Assembly: GCF_012676905.1 (NCBI RefSeq)
Contig: NZ_CP051428.1
Coordinates: 1,760,001-1,824,000 of the forward strand
Direction of reading: 5' to 3'
DNA length: 64,000 bases
Source of the DNA: Paenibacillus albicereus
Lineage (GTDB): Bacteria; Bacillota; Bacilli; Paenibacillales; Paenibacillaceae
Made by a program: the position numbers and the translations under genes. Each line of letters begins with the position of its first letter. The stretch's first letter is position 1. Below the pieces are notes generated by a model that was given only the letters and a program-made list of their open reading frames with translations, made no database searches and was not told where the DNA came from. Shown here in pieces: positions 45,679-54,503 of this stretch.

Positions 45679-46826
45679 AGGCGGTCCACTTCGGAGCCGG
45701 CAACATCGGCCGCGGCTTCATCGGCCTGCTGCTGTCGCAAGCCGGGTACGAGGTCGTCTTCTCCGACGTGAACGAGCCGCTCGTGCGGGAGCTGCAGCGA
45801 CGGGGCGAGTACGAGGTGACGCTGGCCGAAGAAGCAGGCCGGCAGTTCCGCGTCGGCGGCGTCAGCGCGATCGACGGCCGTGACCCGCAGGCGGTCGCGG
45901 AGGCGGTCGCGTCGGCCGATCTCGTGACGACGGCCGTCGGCGTCGGCGTGCTGCGGCATATCGCCCCCGGCATCGCCGCAGGGCTGCAGCTGCGCCTGGC
46001 GCGCGGCGGGGCTCCGCTGCATCTGATCGCTTGCGAGAATGCGATCGGCGCCAGCACGATCCTGAAGCAGCATGTCATGGAGCTGCTGAGCGGGCAGGAG
46101 AGGGAGGCGCTTGCCGCCAGCACGGCTTTTCCGGATTCGGCGGTCGACCGGATCGTGCCGATCCAGCACCACGAGGACATCCTCGCCGTCACGGTCGAGC
46201 CGTTCTACGAATGGGTCGTGAACCGCTCGCAGCTGCTGCCCGGCGCTGCGGAGATTCCGGGCGTGCATTATGTCGACGACCTGGCGCCGTACATCGAGCG
46301 CAAGCTGTTCACCGTCAATACGGGGCATTGCTCGGCGGCCTATGCCGGCTATGCAAAAGGCTTCGCCACGATCCAGCAGTCGATGCAGGACGAGGAGGTC
46401 GCCGGCTTCGTGCGATCCGTGCTGCGGGAGACGGGCGACATGCTCGTCCGCAGCTACGGCTTCGACGCCGCCGAGCATGACGCTTATATCGAAACGATTC
46501 TTGGCCGCTTCCGCAATCCGCACTTGACCGACGAGGTCGCGCGCGTCGGCCGGTCGCCGCTGCGCAAGCTGTCGCGCGAGGACCGTCTCGTCCGGCCGGC
46601 GCTGCTCGCGCTGGAGCAAGGCTTGCCGGCGGACCGCCTGGCCGAGGCGATGGGTCTCGCGCTGCGCTTCGACGAGCCCGGCGATCCCGAGGCGATGCAG
46701 CTCCAGCAGGCGCTGCGCGAGCTCGGACCGGCCGGAGCGCTGGCGCAAGCGAGCGGACTGGGCGCCGAGCACCCTCTCGTCCAGGCTGCGGCCGCGAGCT
46801 ACGAACAGGAGGCGCAAGCATCATGA
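45675..46826 (+). CDS. mtlD: Mannitol-1-phosphate 5-dehydrogenase
   Basis: Oxidises mannitol 1-phosphate to fructose 6-phosphate with NAD. 383 residues, typical length. NAD-binding motif GAGNIGRGFIG at the N-terminus; the catalytic region includes NTGHCSAAYAGY. Its ATG overlaps the mtlF stop, and its own stop overlaps the ptsI start, so mtlF, mtlD and ptsI are translationally coupled. Confidence 0.96.
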   Translation: MKAVHFGAGNIGRGFIGLLLSQAGYEVVFSDVNEPLVRELQRRGEYEVTLAEEAGRQFRVGGVSAIDGRDPQAVAEAVASADLVTTAVGVGVLRHIAPGIAAGLQLRLARGGAPLHLIACENAIGASTILKQHVMELLSGQEREALAASTAFPDSAVDRIVPIQHHEDILAVTVEPFYEWVVNRSQLLPGAAEIPGVHYVDDLAPYIERKLFTVNTGHCSAAYAGYAKGFATIQQSMQDEEVAGFVRSVLRETGDMLVRSYGFDAAEHDAYIETILGRFRNPHLTDEVARVGRSPLRKLSREDRLVRPALLALEQGLPADRLAEAMGLALRFDEPGDPEAMQLQQALRELGPAGALAQASGLGAEHPLVQAAAASYEQEAQAS

Positions 46827-48553
46827 CGACGATTCAATGGAAGGGCACGGCGGCATCGCCTGGCATCGCCATCGCCAAGGCGCTGCGGCTGGAGCCGGCC
46901 GCGGCGCCGCCGGAGCGGCGCGCCGTCGCCGATCCGGCAGCGGAGACGGCGCGCCTCGGAGCGGCCGTCGCCCAGGCGAGAGAGGCGATCGACGCGATCC
47001 GCCGGTCGACGCTGGAGCGGATGGGCGAGCAGAAGGCCGAGATTTTTGAAGCGCATCTGTTCCTGCTGGACGATCCGGAGCTGATCGAGGCGGCGGAGGA
47101 CAAGATCCGGGACGAGCGCATCAACGCCGAATCGGCGCTCCACGAAGTGGCGGGCGGCATCGCCGAGCTGCTCCGCTCGATGGATGACGAGCTGCTGCGC
47201 GAGCGCGCGGCGGATGTCGGCGACGTCGCCGGACGGGTCATCCGCATTCTGGAAGGCCGCGAGAGCGGGACGATGTCCGGTCTCAGCGAGGAGACGATCC
47301 TCGTCGCCGAGGATCTGACGCCGTCGGATACGGCTCAGCTGGATCTCGACTACGTCAAGGGCTTCCTGACCGAGATCGGCAGCCGCACGTCGCACTCCGC
47401 CATCATGGCGCGCTCGCTCGAGCTGCCGGCGATCGTCGGCGCGGGCCGCGAGGCCGGCCGCATCGAGAGTGGCACGATGCTCGTGCTCGACGCGGTGGAG
47501 GGCATCGTGCTCGTCGATCCGTCCGCGGAGGAGCTGGAGCGCTACCGGCAGCGCAAGCGCGAGTACGAGGAGAAGCAGGCGCGGCTGCGCAGCTTCGTCG
47601 ACCGTCCGTCGGCGTCGGCCGACGGCCACGAGGTCGAGCTCGCCGCCAACATCGGCAGCGTCGCCGACCTGGCCAAGGTGCTGGAGAGCGGAGCGGATGC
47701 CATCGGCCTGTTCCGCACCGAATTCCTCTATATGGGACGCAGCTCGCTGCCGACCGAGGAGGAGCAGTTCTCCGTCTACCGACACGTGCTGGAGAAGATG
47801 CAAGGCAAGCGCGTCGTCATCCGCACGCTCGACATCGGAGGCGACAAGGAGCTTCCTTACCTCGACCTGCCCAAGGAAAGCAACCCGTTCCTCGGACGGC
47901 GGGCGATCCGCCTCTGCCTCGCCGAGGAGGAGCTGCTGCGCGTGCAGCTGCGCGCGCTGCTGCGGGCAAGCGCCTACGGCCGCCTGGCCATCATGTTCCC
48001 GATGATCGCGGTCGTACAGGAGCTGCGCGACGCGAAGCGCATCCTCGCCGAGGAGCGCGCCAAGCTGGAGCAGGCCGGCATCGCCGTGTCCAGCGGGATC
48101 GAGGTCGGCCTTATGATCGAAATCCCGGCCGCGGCGCTGAATGCCGACGCGCTGGCTCGCGAAGCGGACTTTTTCAGCATCGGCACGAACGACCTGATCC
48201 AGTACACGATGGCCGCCGACCGCATGAACGAATCGGTCGCCTATCTGTACCAGCCGCATCATCCGTCGATCCTGCGCCTCGTCGAGATGGTCATCCGCGC
48301 CTCGGAGCGCCATGGCCGCTGGACCGGCATGTGCGGCGAGATGGCCGGCGACCCGGATGCGATCCCGCTGCTGCTCGGCCTTGGCCTGCATGAATTCAGC
48401 ATGAGCGCCTCCACCGTGCTGTCCGCCCGCGAGCAGATTTCCCGCCTGTCCCGCGCCGAATGCGCAGGGCTGGCCCGTCAGGCGCTGGAGCTAGGCGCCC
48501 AGGACGAGGTGCTGGCGCTCGTCCGCAACTACATCGCAAGGAGTGAAGCTTAA
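46823..48553 (+). CDS. ptsI: PTS enzyme I (phosphoenolpyruvate-protein phosphotransferase)
   Basis: First enzyme of the phosphorelay; transfers phosphate from PEP to HPr. 576 residues. The swivelling domain carries the phospho-acceptor His191 in SRTSHSAIMA; the PEP-binding barrel has GLFRTEFLYMG, the motif IGTNDLIQYTMAADR and the active-site segment GMCGEMAGDP. It lies in the mannitol operon rather than in a separate ptsHI operon. Confidence 0.95.
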   Translation: MTTIQWKGTAASPGIAIAKALRLEPAAAPPERRAVADPAAETARLGAAVAQAREAIDAIRRSTLERMGEQKAEIFEAHLFLLDDPELIEAAEDKIRDERINAESALHEVAGGIAELLRSMDDELLRERAADVGDVAGRVIRILEGRESGTMSGLSEETILVAEDLTPSDTAQLDLDYVKGFLTEIGSRTSHSAIMARSLELPAIVGAGREAGRIESGTMLVLDAVEGIVLVDPSAEELERYRQRKREYEEKQARLRSFVDRPSASADGHEVELAANIGSVADLAKVLESGADAIGLFRTEFLYMGRSSLPTEEEQFSVYRHVLEKMQGKRVVIRTLDIGGDKELPYLDLPKESNPFLGRRAIRLCLAEEELLRVQLRALLRASAYGRLAIMFPMIAVVQELRDAKRILAEERAKLEQAGIAVSSGIEVGLMIEIPAAALNADALAREADFFSIGTNDLIQYTMAADRMNESVAYLYQPHHPSILRLVEMVIRASERHGRWTGMCGEMAGDPDAIPLLLGLGLHEFSMSASTVLSAREQISRLSRAECAGLARQALELGAQDEVLALVRNYIARSEA

Positions 48554-48555
48554 TC

Positions 48556-48819
48556 ATGGTATCCGGCACATTCACCGTCATTCACCCGCAGGGCTTTCAT
48601 GCCCGTCCGAGCAAGCTGTTCGTCGAGAAGGCGAATATGTTCCCGTGCAAGGTGACCCTGTTCAAGGGCGAGAAAAAGGCGAACGGCAAAAGCTCGCTCG
48701 GGCTGCTGACGCTCGGCATCTCGGCCGGCAGCGAGATCCGTCTGGAAACGGATGGCGAGCAGGAGGAGCAGGCGCTTCGCGAGCTCGGCGAGATGCTGAC
48801 GAAAATATACGAGGAATAA
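48556..48819 (+). CDS. ptsH: HPr phosphocarrier protein
   Basis: An 87-residue phosphocarrier. The active His15 is in GFHARPSK and the regulatory Ser46 in GKSSLGLL, so it could be a substrate of HPr kinase as well as of enzyme I. AAGGAG lies before the ATG, two bases after the ptsI stop. Last gene of the mannitol operon. Confidence 0.95.
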   Translation: MVSGTFTVIHPQGFHARPSKLFVEKANMFPCKVTLFKGEKKANGKSSLGLLTLGISAGSEIRLETDGEQEEQALRELGEMLTKIYEE

Positions 48820-48899
48820 GGAACGAAAGTCGCTCCATGGCAGCATGCCGCCTCGCGGCGCGCGAGCGATTTTCGGTCCGAGCTGAGCGGGCTGCATGC

Positions 48900-48939
48900 G
48901 AAAAAGGCCGCTTTCCCCAAGGGGAAAGCGGCCTTTTTG
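48900..48939 (+). terminator. Terminator of the mannitol operon
   Basis: Stem AAAAAGGCCGCTTTCCCC/GGGGAAAGCGGCCTTTTT with a two-base-paired AA loop; symmetric, so it can serve both strands and the convergent small membrane protein gene. Confidence 0.9.
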
Positions 48940-48981
48940 CGCTTGGCAAGCTGCCATTCGGCGCTTGCGCTCCGGACCGCC

Positions 48982-49236
48982 TTAGCGGGCGCGGCGCATG
49001 CTGCCGAGGATGAGGCTGACGATCGCGATCAGTACGATGGCGCCGATCAGAGCCGGTACGAAGTAGAAGCCTCCGACGACCGGACCCCATTCGCCGAGAA
49101 GCAGCGAGCCGAGCCATGCGCCGACGAAGCCGGCGACGATGTTGCCGATGATGCCGCCCGGTACGTCGCGTCCGACGAGCATGCCTGCCAGCCAACCGAT
49201 GATGCCTCCGACGATAAGTGCCCATAACCATGCCAT
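48982..49236 (-). CDS. GlsB/YeaQ/YmgE-family small membrane protein
   Basis: An 84-residue protein with three hydrophobic glycine-rich segments (LIVGGIIGWLAGMLVG, IIGNIVAGFVGAWLGSLLL and LIGAIVLIAIVSLIL) and a basic C-terminus. It belongs to the transglycosylase-associated family (PF04226), often induced by general or alkaline stress. GGGAGG lies before the ATG on the minus strand. Confidence 0.9.
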   Translation of the reverse strand: MAWLWALIVGGIIGWLAGMLVGRDVPGGIIGNIVAGFVGAWLGSLLLGEWGPVVGGFYFVPALIGAIVLIAIVSLILGSMRRAR

Positions 49237-49567
49237 GATGTGTTTCCTCCCTTTGTTCGTTTCGTTTGTTTGGTGTCGCTCATGCTATTAAGTAACCGTG
49301 CCAGCCGAGCTCCAATCACATTGCCCGCAGCCCGGATTTCCGTTCGCTTTAGGTTATCCGCTTGAAGGCGCAATTATTAATATAGAAAGCCCCTATCGCA
49401 CAAATGGTTCTAAAGAACTAATTCATTTGGCGGATATTCATTCGAAACTGATTCGATCCGAAGATATACCTAACTAAATACCCGTGCCAATAGAACTACA
49501 AATCGATATATTGATCGTTCATTAGTCTCATATCGAAATTTGGCAGGGCAAACGGGAGGATTCGGAT
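49237..49567. other. AT-rich divergent intergenic region
   Basis: 331 bases between the small membrane protein and the transglutaminase-like gene. It should hold both promoters, but no convincing sigma-A, sigma-B or sporulation promoter was recognised. No ORF or repeat seen. Confidence 0.5.
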
Positions 49568-50479
49568 ATGAACGGATACGGATGTTTCGGAGCGCTGCTT
49601 TCAGGTAAACCGAAAGGAAACGCAAAGTCGGGCGGGCCGTCTCGTCGCATGCGGGCAGCGAGGCTCGCGCTGCTGGCCGTCGTCTCCTCGAGCCTGCTCC
49701 TCGGCTCGGCGCTACCGGCAGCGGCGGCGGATGCGGCGAGCCGGTCGCAAGCCCCAGCCGCAGCGGCAGACGTTGCGCCCGTGCTCGAAGCTTCGACGTT
49801 CGACGAAATCGCGGAGCTTGTCCATGGCGTCATGGCGGACGGATACGGCGAGCGGGCGACGATCCAGTATCGCGGCAGCACGGAAGGGCTGGACCAGAAG
49901 CTGCGGCAGGTGTTCAAGGCGATCGGCGCGAAGGACGACGACCTGCGCTTCGTGCTCAAGAAGATGACGTGGAACTGGACAAGCACGGCCTTCTCCGCGA
50001 CGATCGACTACCGGATGACCTACTGGGAGACGACGGAGCAGACCGCGGCCGTGAACGAGGCCGCCCGGCTTGCCGTCGATTCGCCTGCGATCGCCCGCAA
50101 GAAGGAAGGACGGGAGCAGGTGCAGGCCGTCTACGAATGGGTCATCGACCGGTTCCGCTACGACCGCACGCTGGAGGAGCATTCCGCCTACGCGGGGCTG
50201 TACGGGAAGAACGGAACGGTCTGCCAGGGCTACGCGCTCATGCTTCACCGGCTGCTTCAAGCCGCCGGCTACGAGAGCCGCATCGTGTACGGCACCTCCA
50301 AGGGCGACCTGCATTTATGGAACCTGGTCCGCCTGGACGGCGCATGGCAGCATCTGGACGCGACGCTGGACGATCCCGGCGCGGGCAAAAGCAAGCTCTC
50401 CTACTTCCTCCGCTCCGATGCCGCGATGGCGGCGGACCATAGCTGGGACCGCTCGGCTTACCCCGCCGCCTCCCGCTGA
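49568..50479 (+). CDS. Secreted transglutaminase-like protein
   Basis: A 303-residue protein with an N-terminal signal peptide (basic stretch, then LALLAVVSSSLLLGSALPAAAA) and a C-terminal transglutaminase-like core. The catalytic triad is seen as Cys219 in GTVCQGYALML, His249 in DLHLWN and Asp264 in HLDATLDDP. Such proteins act outside the membrane as cysteine proteases, peptidases or cross-linkers. GGGAGG lies 10 bases before the ATG. Substrate unknown. Confidence 0.88.
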   Translation: MNGYGCFGALLSGKPKGNAKSGGPSRRMRAARLALLAVVSSSLLLGSALPAAAADAASRSQAPAAAADVAPVLEASTFDEIAELVHGVMADGYGERATIQYRGSTEGLDQKLRQVFKAIGAKDDDLRFVLKKMTWNWTSTAFSATIDYRMTYWETTEQTAAVNEAARLAVDSPAIARKKEGREQVQAVYEWVIDRFRYDRTLEEHSAYAGLYGKNGTVCQGYALMLHRLLQAAGYESRIVYGTSKGDLHLWNLVRLDGAWQHLDATLDDPGAGKSKLSYFLRSDAAMAADHSWDRSAYPAASR

Positions 50480-50575
50480 AGCACGCGCGGCGAAGCGGCC
50501 GGCCGCGCCCTTCATCAAACGCCTTTCCCTTTGCGGGATGGAATGGTAAGATGGACGCATGAGGAGGATGCGTTC

Positions 50576-51238
50576 ATGACGACTAATCAAAATACCGATG
50601 AGCTCCAGCAAGAGCAGGGAGCCGAAGCGGCGACGCCAGGGCAGCCTCAGCTGACCGAGGAAGAGCTGCAGCAGATGATCGCTGCGCTTTATCAGCACGG
50701 CGAGCTTGCGCTCAAGAGCTTCTACCAAGACGAATACGAAGTAGACGGACAAGTGGTGAATCACCCGATGTACGGGCCGCTGTTCACCTACCGGCTGCTC
50801 GATGCCAATAAGAATCCCCATTCCGTAGGCTTCTTCATGAACGAGCTCGTGCATAATTTCCAAAAGAACGAGGATCCGGCGCTCTGGATGTCGTCGTTCT
50901 TCGTGGATATCCTGCGCGGCGAGCGCAGCCGCCTGCTGCCTCCGCCTCCGCAGAACGAGGACGAGGCGAAGTACCTGTTCGACCAGATCATCGTGCCGCA
51001 TTGCGCCAAGATGTGCCGCGCGGAGTTCGAGGACGAGCCGGTGCATGTCGACATCGACATCCATCCGGATCATGGACCGGTCGTCGAGGCCGGCTTCCCT
51101 TCGATCCGCGAGGGCAACAATGTCGTGGCGATGCCGTTCCATTACCTGCTTGCGCTGCATCTGCTGAACCGCGATACGGCCGATCCGCTCATCACCGGCT
51201 TGTACAAGATCCGCGAAGAACACGGCCTGGACGCTTGA
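50576..51238 (+). CDS. Conserved-looking cytoplasmic protein of unknown function
   Basis: A 220-residue acidic protein I do not recognise. The start at 50576 follows GAGGAGG. There is no signal peptide or membrane segment. The first 30 residues are Gln/Glu-rich. The rest appears mostly alpha-helical with two Pro-rich turns (LLPPPPQNEDEA) and an Asp/His-rich segment (HVDIDIHPDHGPVVEAGFP) that could bind a metal (speculation). Single gene ended by a terminator. Confidence 0.75.
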   Translation: MTTNQNTDELQQEQGAEAATPGQPQLTEEELQQMIAALYQHGELALKSFYQDEYEVDGQVVNHPMYGPLFTYRLLDANKNPHSVGFFMNELVHNFQKNEDPALWMSSFFVDILRGERSRLLPPPPQNEDEAKYLFDQIIVPHCAKMCRAEFEDEPVHVDIDIHPDHGPVVEAGFPSIREGNNVVAMPFHYLLALHLLNRDTADPLITGLYKIREEHGLDA

Positions 51239-51249
51239 CGGGCCGCCCG

Positions 51250-51279
51250 CCATCCCCTGGAACGAGGGGATGGTTTTTT
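51250..51279 (+). terminator. Terminator after the unknown gene
   Basis: Stem CCATCCCC/GGGGATGG followed by six T residues. Confidence 0.9.
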
Positions 51280-51291
51280 AATTCCAACCTA

Positions 51292-51333
51292 TTGACAAGG
51301 AATTCGCCCGCTTCTATACTGTGATTATTATCA
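51292..51333 (+). promoter_or_regulatory. Strong sigma-A promoter with palindromic operator
   Basis: TTGACA (51292), 17 bases, TATACT (51315). The palindrome TGAT-TATT-ATCA (51322-51333) lies directly after the -10, covering the likely transcription start, so a bound repressor would block initiation of the nitroreductase gene. Confidence 0.75.
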
Positions 51334-51356
51334 TAACAGTTAGGGAGTGGGAGAAC

Positions 51357-52016
51357 ATGTCGACGAGCCATCCGCAAGCGAGCCTGCCGGCTGCCGATTT
51401 TCATGAAGTCATCAAGAGCAGGAGATCGGTCCGCAAGTATGATCCGGAGTTCAAGCTGACGGACGAGGAGATCAGGGAGCTTCTCACGACAGCGGCGCTC
51501 GCGCCGTCCGGAAGCAACATGCAGCCGTGGCGGTTCATCGTCATCACCGACTCGGAGCTCAAGCAGAAGCTGCTCCCGATCGCCTTCAACCAGGAACAGG
51601 TCGTCGCCGCATCGGCCGTCATCGCCGTGCTCGTCGATCTCAAGGCGTATACGGAAGCTCCCCGCATCTACGGCAAAGCGGTCGAGGCCGGCTATATGAA
51701 CGTGGAGACGGCCGCCAAGCTGGTCGAGAACATGAACCGCTTCTACGGCTCGCTGCCGCCCGAGCGGGCCCTTCAATCCGCTCTGATCGACGGCGGCCTC
51801 GTCTCCCAGCAGCTGATGCTGGCCGCACGCGCCCGCGGCCTCGACACTGTGCCGATGGCCGGTTATAATGTCGACCAGTTCCGCGAGCTGTTGCAGGTTC
51901 CCGAGCGTTATGCCAACGTCATGCTGATCGCGCTCGGCAAGGCGGCGCAGCCCGGCCATCCGAGCGTGCGGCTGCATGTCGACGAGATCACCCATTGGAA
52001 CGGCTTCGGCGTCTGA
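51357..52016 (+). CDS. Nitroreductase-family FMN oxidoreductase
   Basis: A 219-residue flavoprotein of the nitroreductase fold: FMN-binding SRRSVRKYDP near residue 20, APSGSNMQPWRF near residue 50, and the C-terminal GLDTVPMAGYN and LIALGKA segments. It reduces quinones, nitro compounds or similar with NAD(P)H. The start at 51357 follows AGGGAG. It has its own strong promoter. Confidence 0.9.
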   Translation: MSTSHPQASLPAADFHEVIKSRRSVRKYDPEFKLTDEEIRELLTTAALAPSGSNMQPWRFIVITDSELKQKLLPIAFNQEQVVAASAVIAVLVDLKAYTEAPRIYGKAVEAGYMNVETAAKLVENMNRFYGSLPPERALQSALIDGGLVSQQLMLAARARGLDTVPMAGYNVDQFRELLQVPERYANVMLIALGKAAQPGHPSVRLHVDEITHWNGFGV

Positions 52017-52110
52017 TGCCGAATCAGGTCCAGAGTGTTTGATTCGCCGCATTTCCACCCGGGTAAGGAGTCCTCATGCAGGACAAATCGACTACGGGAG
52101 GCGATGCATC

Positions 52111-52479
52111 ATGGCACATCTGGACGGCACGAAGGGCGAACCGAAAGCGACGGAAGCGTTCGACAAGGTGAAGGACACGATTCAGGGCATGGACGAATCC
52201 AAGAAGGACGAGATACTCGCCAGCTTCGACGAGTTCAAGAGCTACCTCGGCAACCGGATCGATCTGGCGCGGCGCATCGGGCTGGACGACGAGCAGCTGG
52301 CCGCTGCGGCCGAAAAAGTCGCCGGCTATCTCGCCGAGCACGAAGAGCCCCGCAACGCGGAGGAAAAGCTGCTGCAGGAGCTGTGGAAGGTCGGCAAGGA
52401 AGAGGAACGGCATATGCTCGCGCACATGCTCGTCCGCCTCAGCCAGGAAACGAACGAGCCCGTCCTCGAACGCTCGTAA
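52111..52479 (+). CDS. DUF3243 family protein (YmfJ-like)
   Basis: A 122-residue helical cytoplasmic protein. The central part (ASFDEFKSYLGNRIDLARRIG, EKVAGYLAEHEEPRNAEEKLLQELW) is the DUF3243 domain of B. subtilis YmfJ; the N-terminal 30 residues are an extra acidic/basic tail. GGGAGG lies nine bases before the ATG. Function unknown. Confidence 0.85.
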   Translation: MAHLDGTKGEPKATEAFDKVKDTIQGMDESKKDEILASFDEFKSYLGNRIDLARRIGLDDEQLAAAAEKVAGYLAEHEEPRNAEEKLLQELWKVGKEEERHMLAHMLVRLSQETNEPVLERS

Positions 52480-52487
52480 GAATAGGC

Positions 52488-53387
52488 TCAAGCTTGATCT
52501 TCATCGGCCGCCTGCTTCCCATGGGAAGCAGGCGGTTTTTTGACGTCCGCAAACAAGGAAAGCAGCGCCGGCTCGTCCTTGCGCGCGAGCTGCGGGCCGG
52601 GATGGAGCTCCAGGCCGTAGGAGGGAGCGCCAGGCAGGGGAAGGAGGCGCAAGCCGGCTGCGCCTGCAGCCGCTGCCGCTGGATGATGTCGGCTGAAGTC
52701 GGGCACGATAGCGAAACCGAGCCCTTGCGCCGCGAGCGTCCGGGCCGTGCCGAGATCGGCGGACGTGTACGCCTCCCGGAGTGCGCTGCCGCGGGCGCCG
52801 CTCCATTCCAAGCAGAGGCGGCGCAGCTCCGATCCCACCGGGGGAGCGATCCAGGGAGCTTGCGAGCCGAGCAGCGATTCGGCCGAGGCATCCGCATAGC
52901 TCGGATGGGAGGCGGATACGGCGAGCTTCAGCTCCGCCTGCCAGTAGATGCTTCCGGCGACGGAGGGCGGCTCGGCCCGCTCGGAGACGATCAGATCCGG
53001 TTCTTCCTGCCGCCGTTCGGCGGTAAAATCAATCCCGCGCCCGAACGGCTCGAGCGCCGCTGCGGCCAGCGCCGCGGCCTGCTCGCGGCATGGGGCGTCG
53101 ATTCGCACATTCAGCCGGCCACCGGCGGACGCGAGCAGCCGCATCTCCTGCCTCGCCTCCTCATGGAGGCGGATGATCTCGCGCGCGAAGCGCAGGAGCG
53201 CCTTGCCGGCATCGGTCAGCAGGATACGACCGGTTTTGGACTCGAACAGCTCCGTTCCCCATTCCTCCTCCATCTTCTTCATATGAAAGGTCGCCGTCGG
53301 CTGCTTGATGCCCAGCTCGCGCGCCGCAAGAGTCACCTTTTTGTGCTTGTCCAGCAGGACGAGCAGCCTCCATTTAACGATTGTCAT
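52488..53387 (-). CDS. LysR-family transcription regulator
   Basis: A 299-residue regulator. The N-terminal helix-turn-helix is HKKVTLAARELGIKQPTATFH; the remainder is a LysR substrate-binding domain. AAAGGAG lies before the ATG. It is divergent from pstS. Its last codons run through the terminator hairpin of the DUF3243 gene (52508-52535), so the C-terminal tail KKPPASHGKQAADE is encoded by terminator sequence and is probably dispensable. Confidence 0.88.
   Translation of the reverse strand: MTIVKWRLLVLLDKHKKVTLAARELGIKQPTATFHMKKMEEEWGTELFESKTGRILLTDAGKALLRFAREIIRLHEEARQEMRLLASAGGRLNVRIDAPCREQAAALAAAALEPFGRGIDFTAERRQEEPDLIVSERAEPPSVAGSIYWQAELKLAVSASHPSYADASAESLLGSQAPWIAPPVGSELRRLCLEWSGARGSALREAYTSADLGTARTLAAQGLGFAIVPDFSRHHPAAAAAGAAGLRLLPLPGAPSYGLELHPGPQLARKDEPALLSLFADVKKPPASHGKQAADEDQA
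52508..52541 (+). terminator. Terminator of the DUF3243 gene, inside the LysR 3' end
   Basis: A 13-bp perfect stem CCGCCTGCTTCCC/GGGAAGCAGGCGG followed by six T residues. Confidence 0.88.
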
Positions 53388-53467
53388 GATGGCTCCTTTC
53401 TTGGCACCTGTAGTATAGATAAAGTATTTGATTGCCAGCTCTATATTATAGATAAACTAAATGCAAT

Positions 53468-53522
53468 TTTACAATTCCCTTTACAAAGCGAACATACGGC
53501 ATTAACACCTGGCTCGTACAAT
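53468..53522 (+). promoter_or_regulatory. PHO box and promoter of the pst operon
   Basis: TTTACA (53468), TTTACA (53480) and TTAACA (53502) form phased direct repeats of the PhoP motif, on one face of the helix (12 and 22 bp apart). A -10 TACAAT lies at 53517. The site is 55 bases before the pstS start codon. There is no good -35, as expected of a PhoP-activated promoter. Confidence 0.7.
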
Positions 53523-53576
53523 GAATTTCGTAAGCCAGATCAAAACTCGGATCTTCGGAAGGGGAAACAAAACAAG

Positions 53577-54488
53577 ATGAAAAAGACGATGCTGGTCCTG
53601 ATGACGACGGTGCTTGCGCTGACGCTGGCTGCCTGCGGAAGCAAGAACGAGGCGAACAGCGGCGGAGCGGAGGGCGCAAGCCTGAGCGGATCGATCCTGG
53701 CGGCAGGCTCCACGGCCATGCAGCCGCTAGTCGAGCAAGTATCCCAGAAATTCATGGCCGAATCGCAATATAGCGGAGTCACGGTCCAGGTGCAAGGCGG
53801 CGGCAGCGGCACCGGCCTGACGCAAGTGTCCGAAGGACAAGCCGACATCGGCAACTCCGACATCTTCGCCGGCGAGAAGTTCACCGACGCTGACGCCGAC
53901 AAAGGCAAAGCGCTGGTCGACCATCAAGTGGCCGTCGTCTCCATCGCCACGGTCGTCAACAAGAACATCGCCGTCGACAACCTGACGAAGCAGCAGCTCG
54001 TCGACATCTTCACCGGCAAGGTGACGAACTGGAGCGAGGTCGGCGGAGCCGACGAGAAGATCGTCATCGTCAACCGTCCATCCAGCTCCGGCACGCGCAA
54101 GACGTTCGACAAGTACGCCCTCGGCACGAAATCGGAAGACCTGCCGGGCAACATCCAAGAGGATTCCTCCGGTACGGTCAAGAAGCTTGTCGGCGAGACG
54201 CCGGGAGCGATCGGCTATCTGGCTCTCTCCTACCTCGACGACACGGTGAAGACGCTCAAGCTTGACGGCGTCGAAGCGAACGCCGACAACGTCAAGACCG
54301 GCGACTATCCGGTATGGGCTTACCAGCACATGTACACGAACGGCGAGCCGAACGAAGTCGTCAAGGCGTTCCTGGACTACATGGTCAGCGACGACATCCA
54401 GAAGACGGACGTCACCGACCTCGGCTACATCTCCATCAACGAGATGCAGGTTACGCGTGATGAAGCCGGCGCGATCACGAAAAAATAA
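53577..54488 (+). CDS. pstS: Phosphate-binding lipoprotein PstS
   Basis: A 303-residue phosphate receptor anchored by lipobox LAAC. Phosphate-site motifs are visible: AAGSTAMQPL, GGGSGTGLTQV and RPSSSGTRKTF. GGAAGGGG lies before the ATG. It heads the pst operon behind the PHO box; intercistronic hairpins follow. Confidence 0.96.
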   Translation: MKKTMLVLMTTVLALTLAACGSKNEANSGGAEGASLSGSILAAGSTAMQPLVEQVSQKFMAESQYSGVTVQVQGGGSGTGLTQVSEGQADIGNSDIFAGEKFTDADADKGKALVDHQVAVVSIATVVNKNIAVDNLTKQQLVDIFTGKVTNWSEVGGADEKIVIVNRPSSSGTRKTFDKYALGTKSEDLPGNIQEDSSGTVKKLVGETPGAIGYLALSYLDDTVKTLKLDGVEANADNVKTGDYPVWAYQHMYTNGEPNEVVKAFLDYMVSDDIQKTDVTDLGYISINEMQVTRDEAGAITKK

Positions 54489-54503
54489 GATTGTCACCAC
54501 AAG

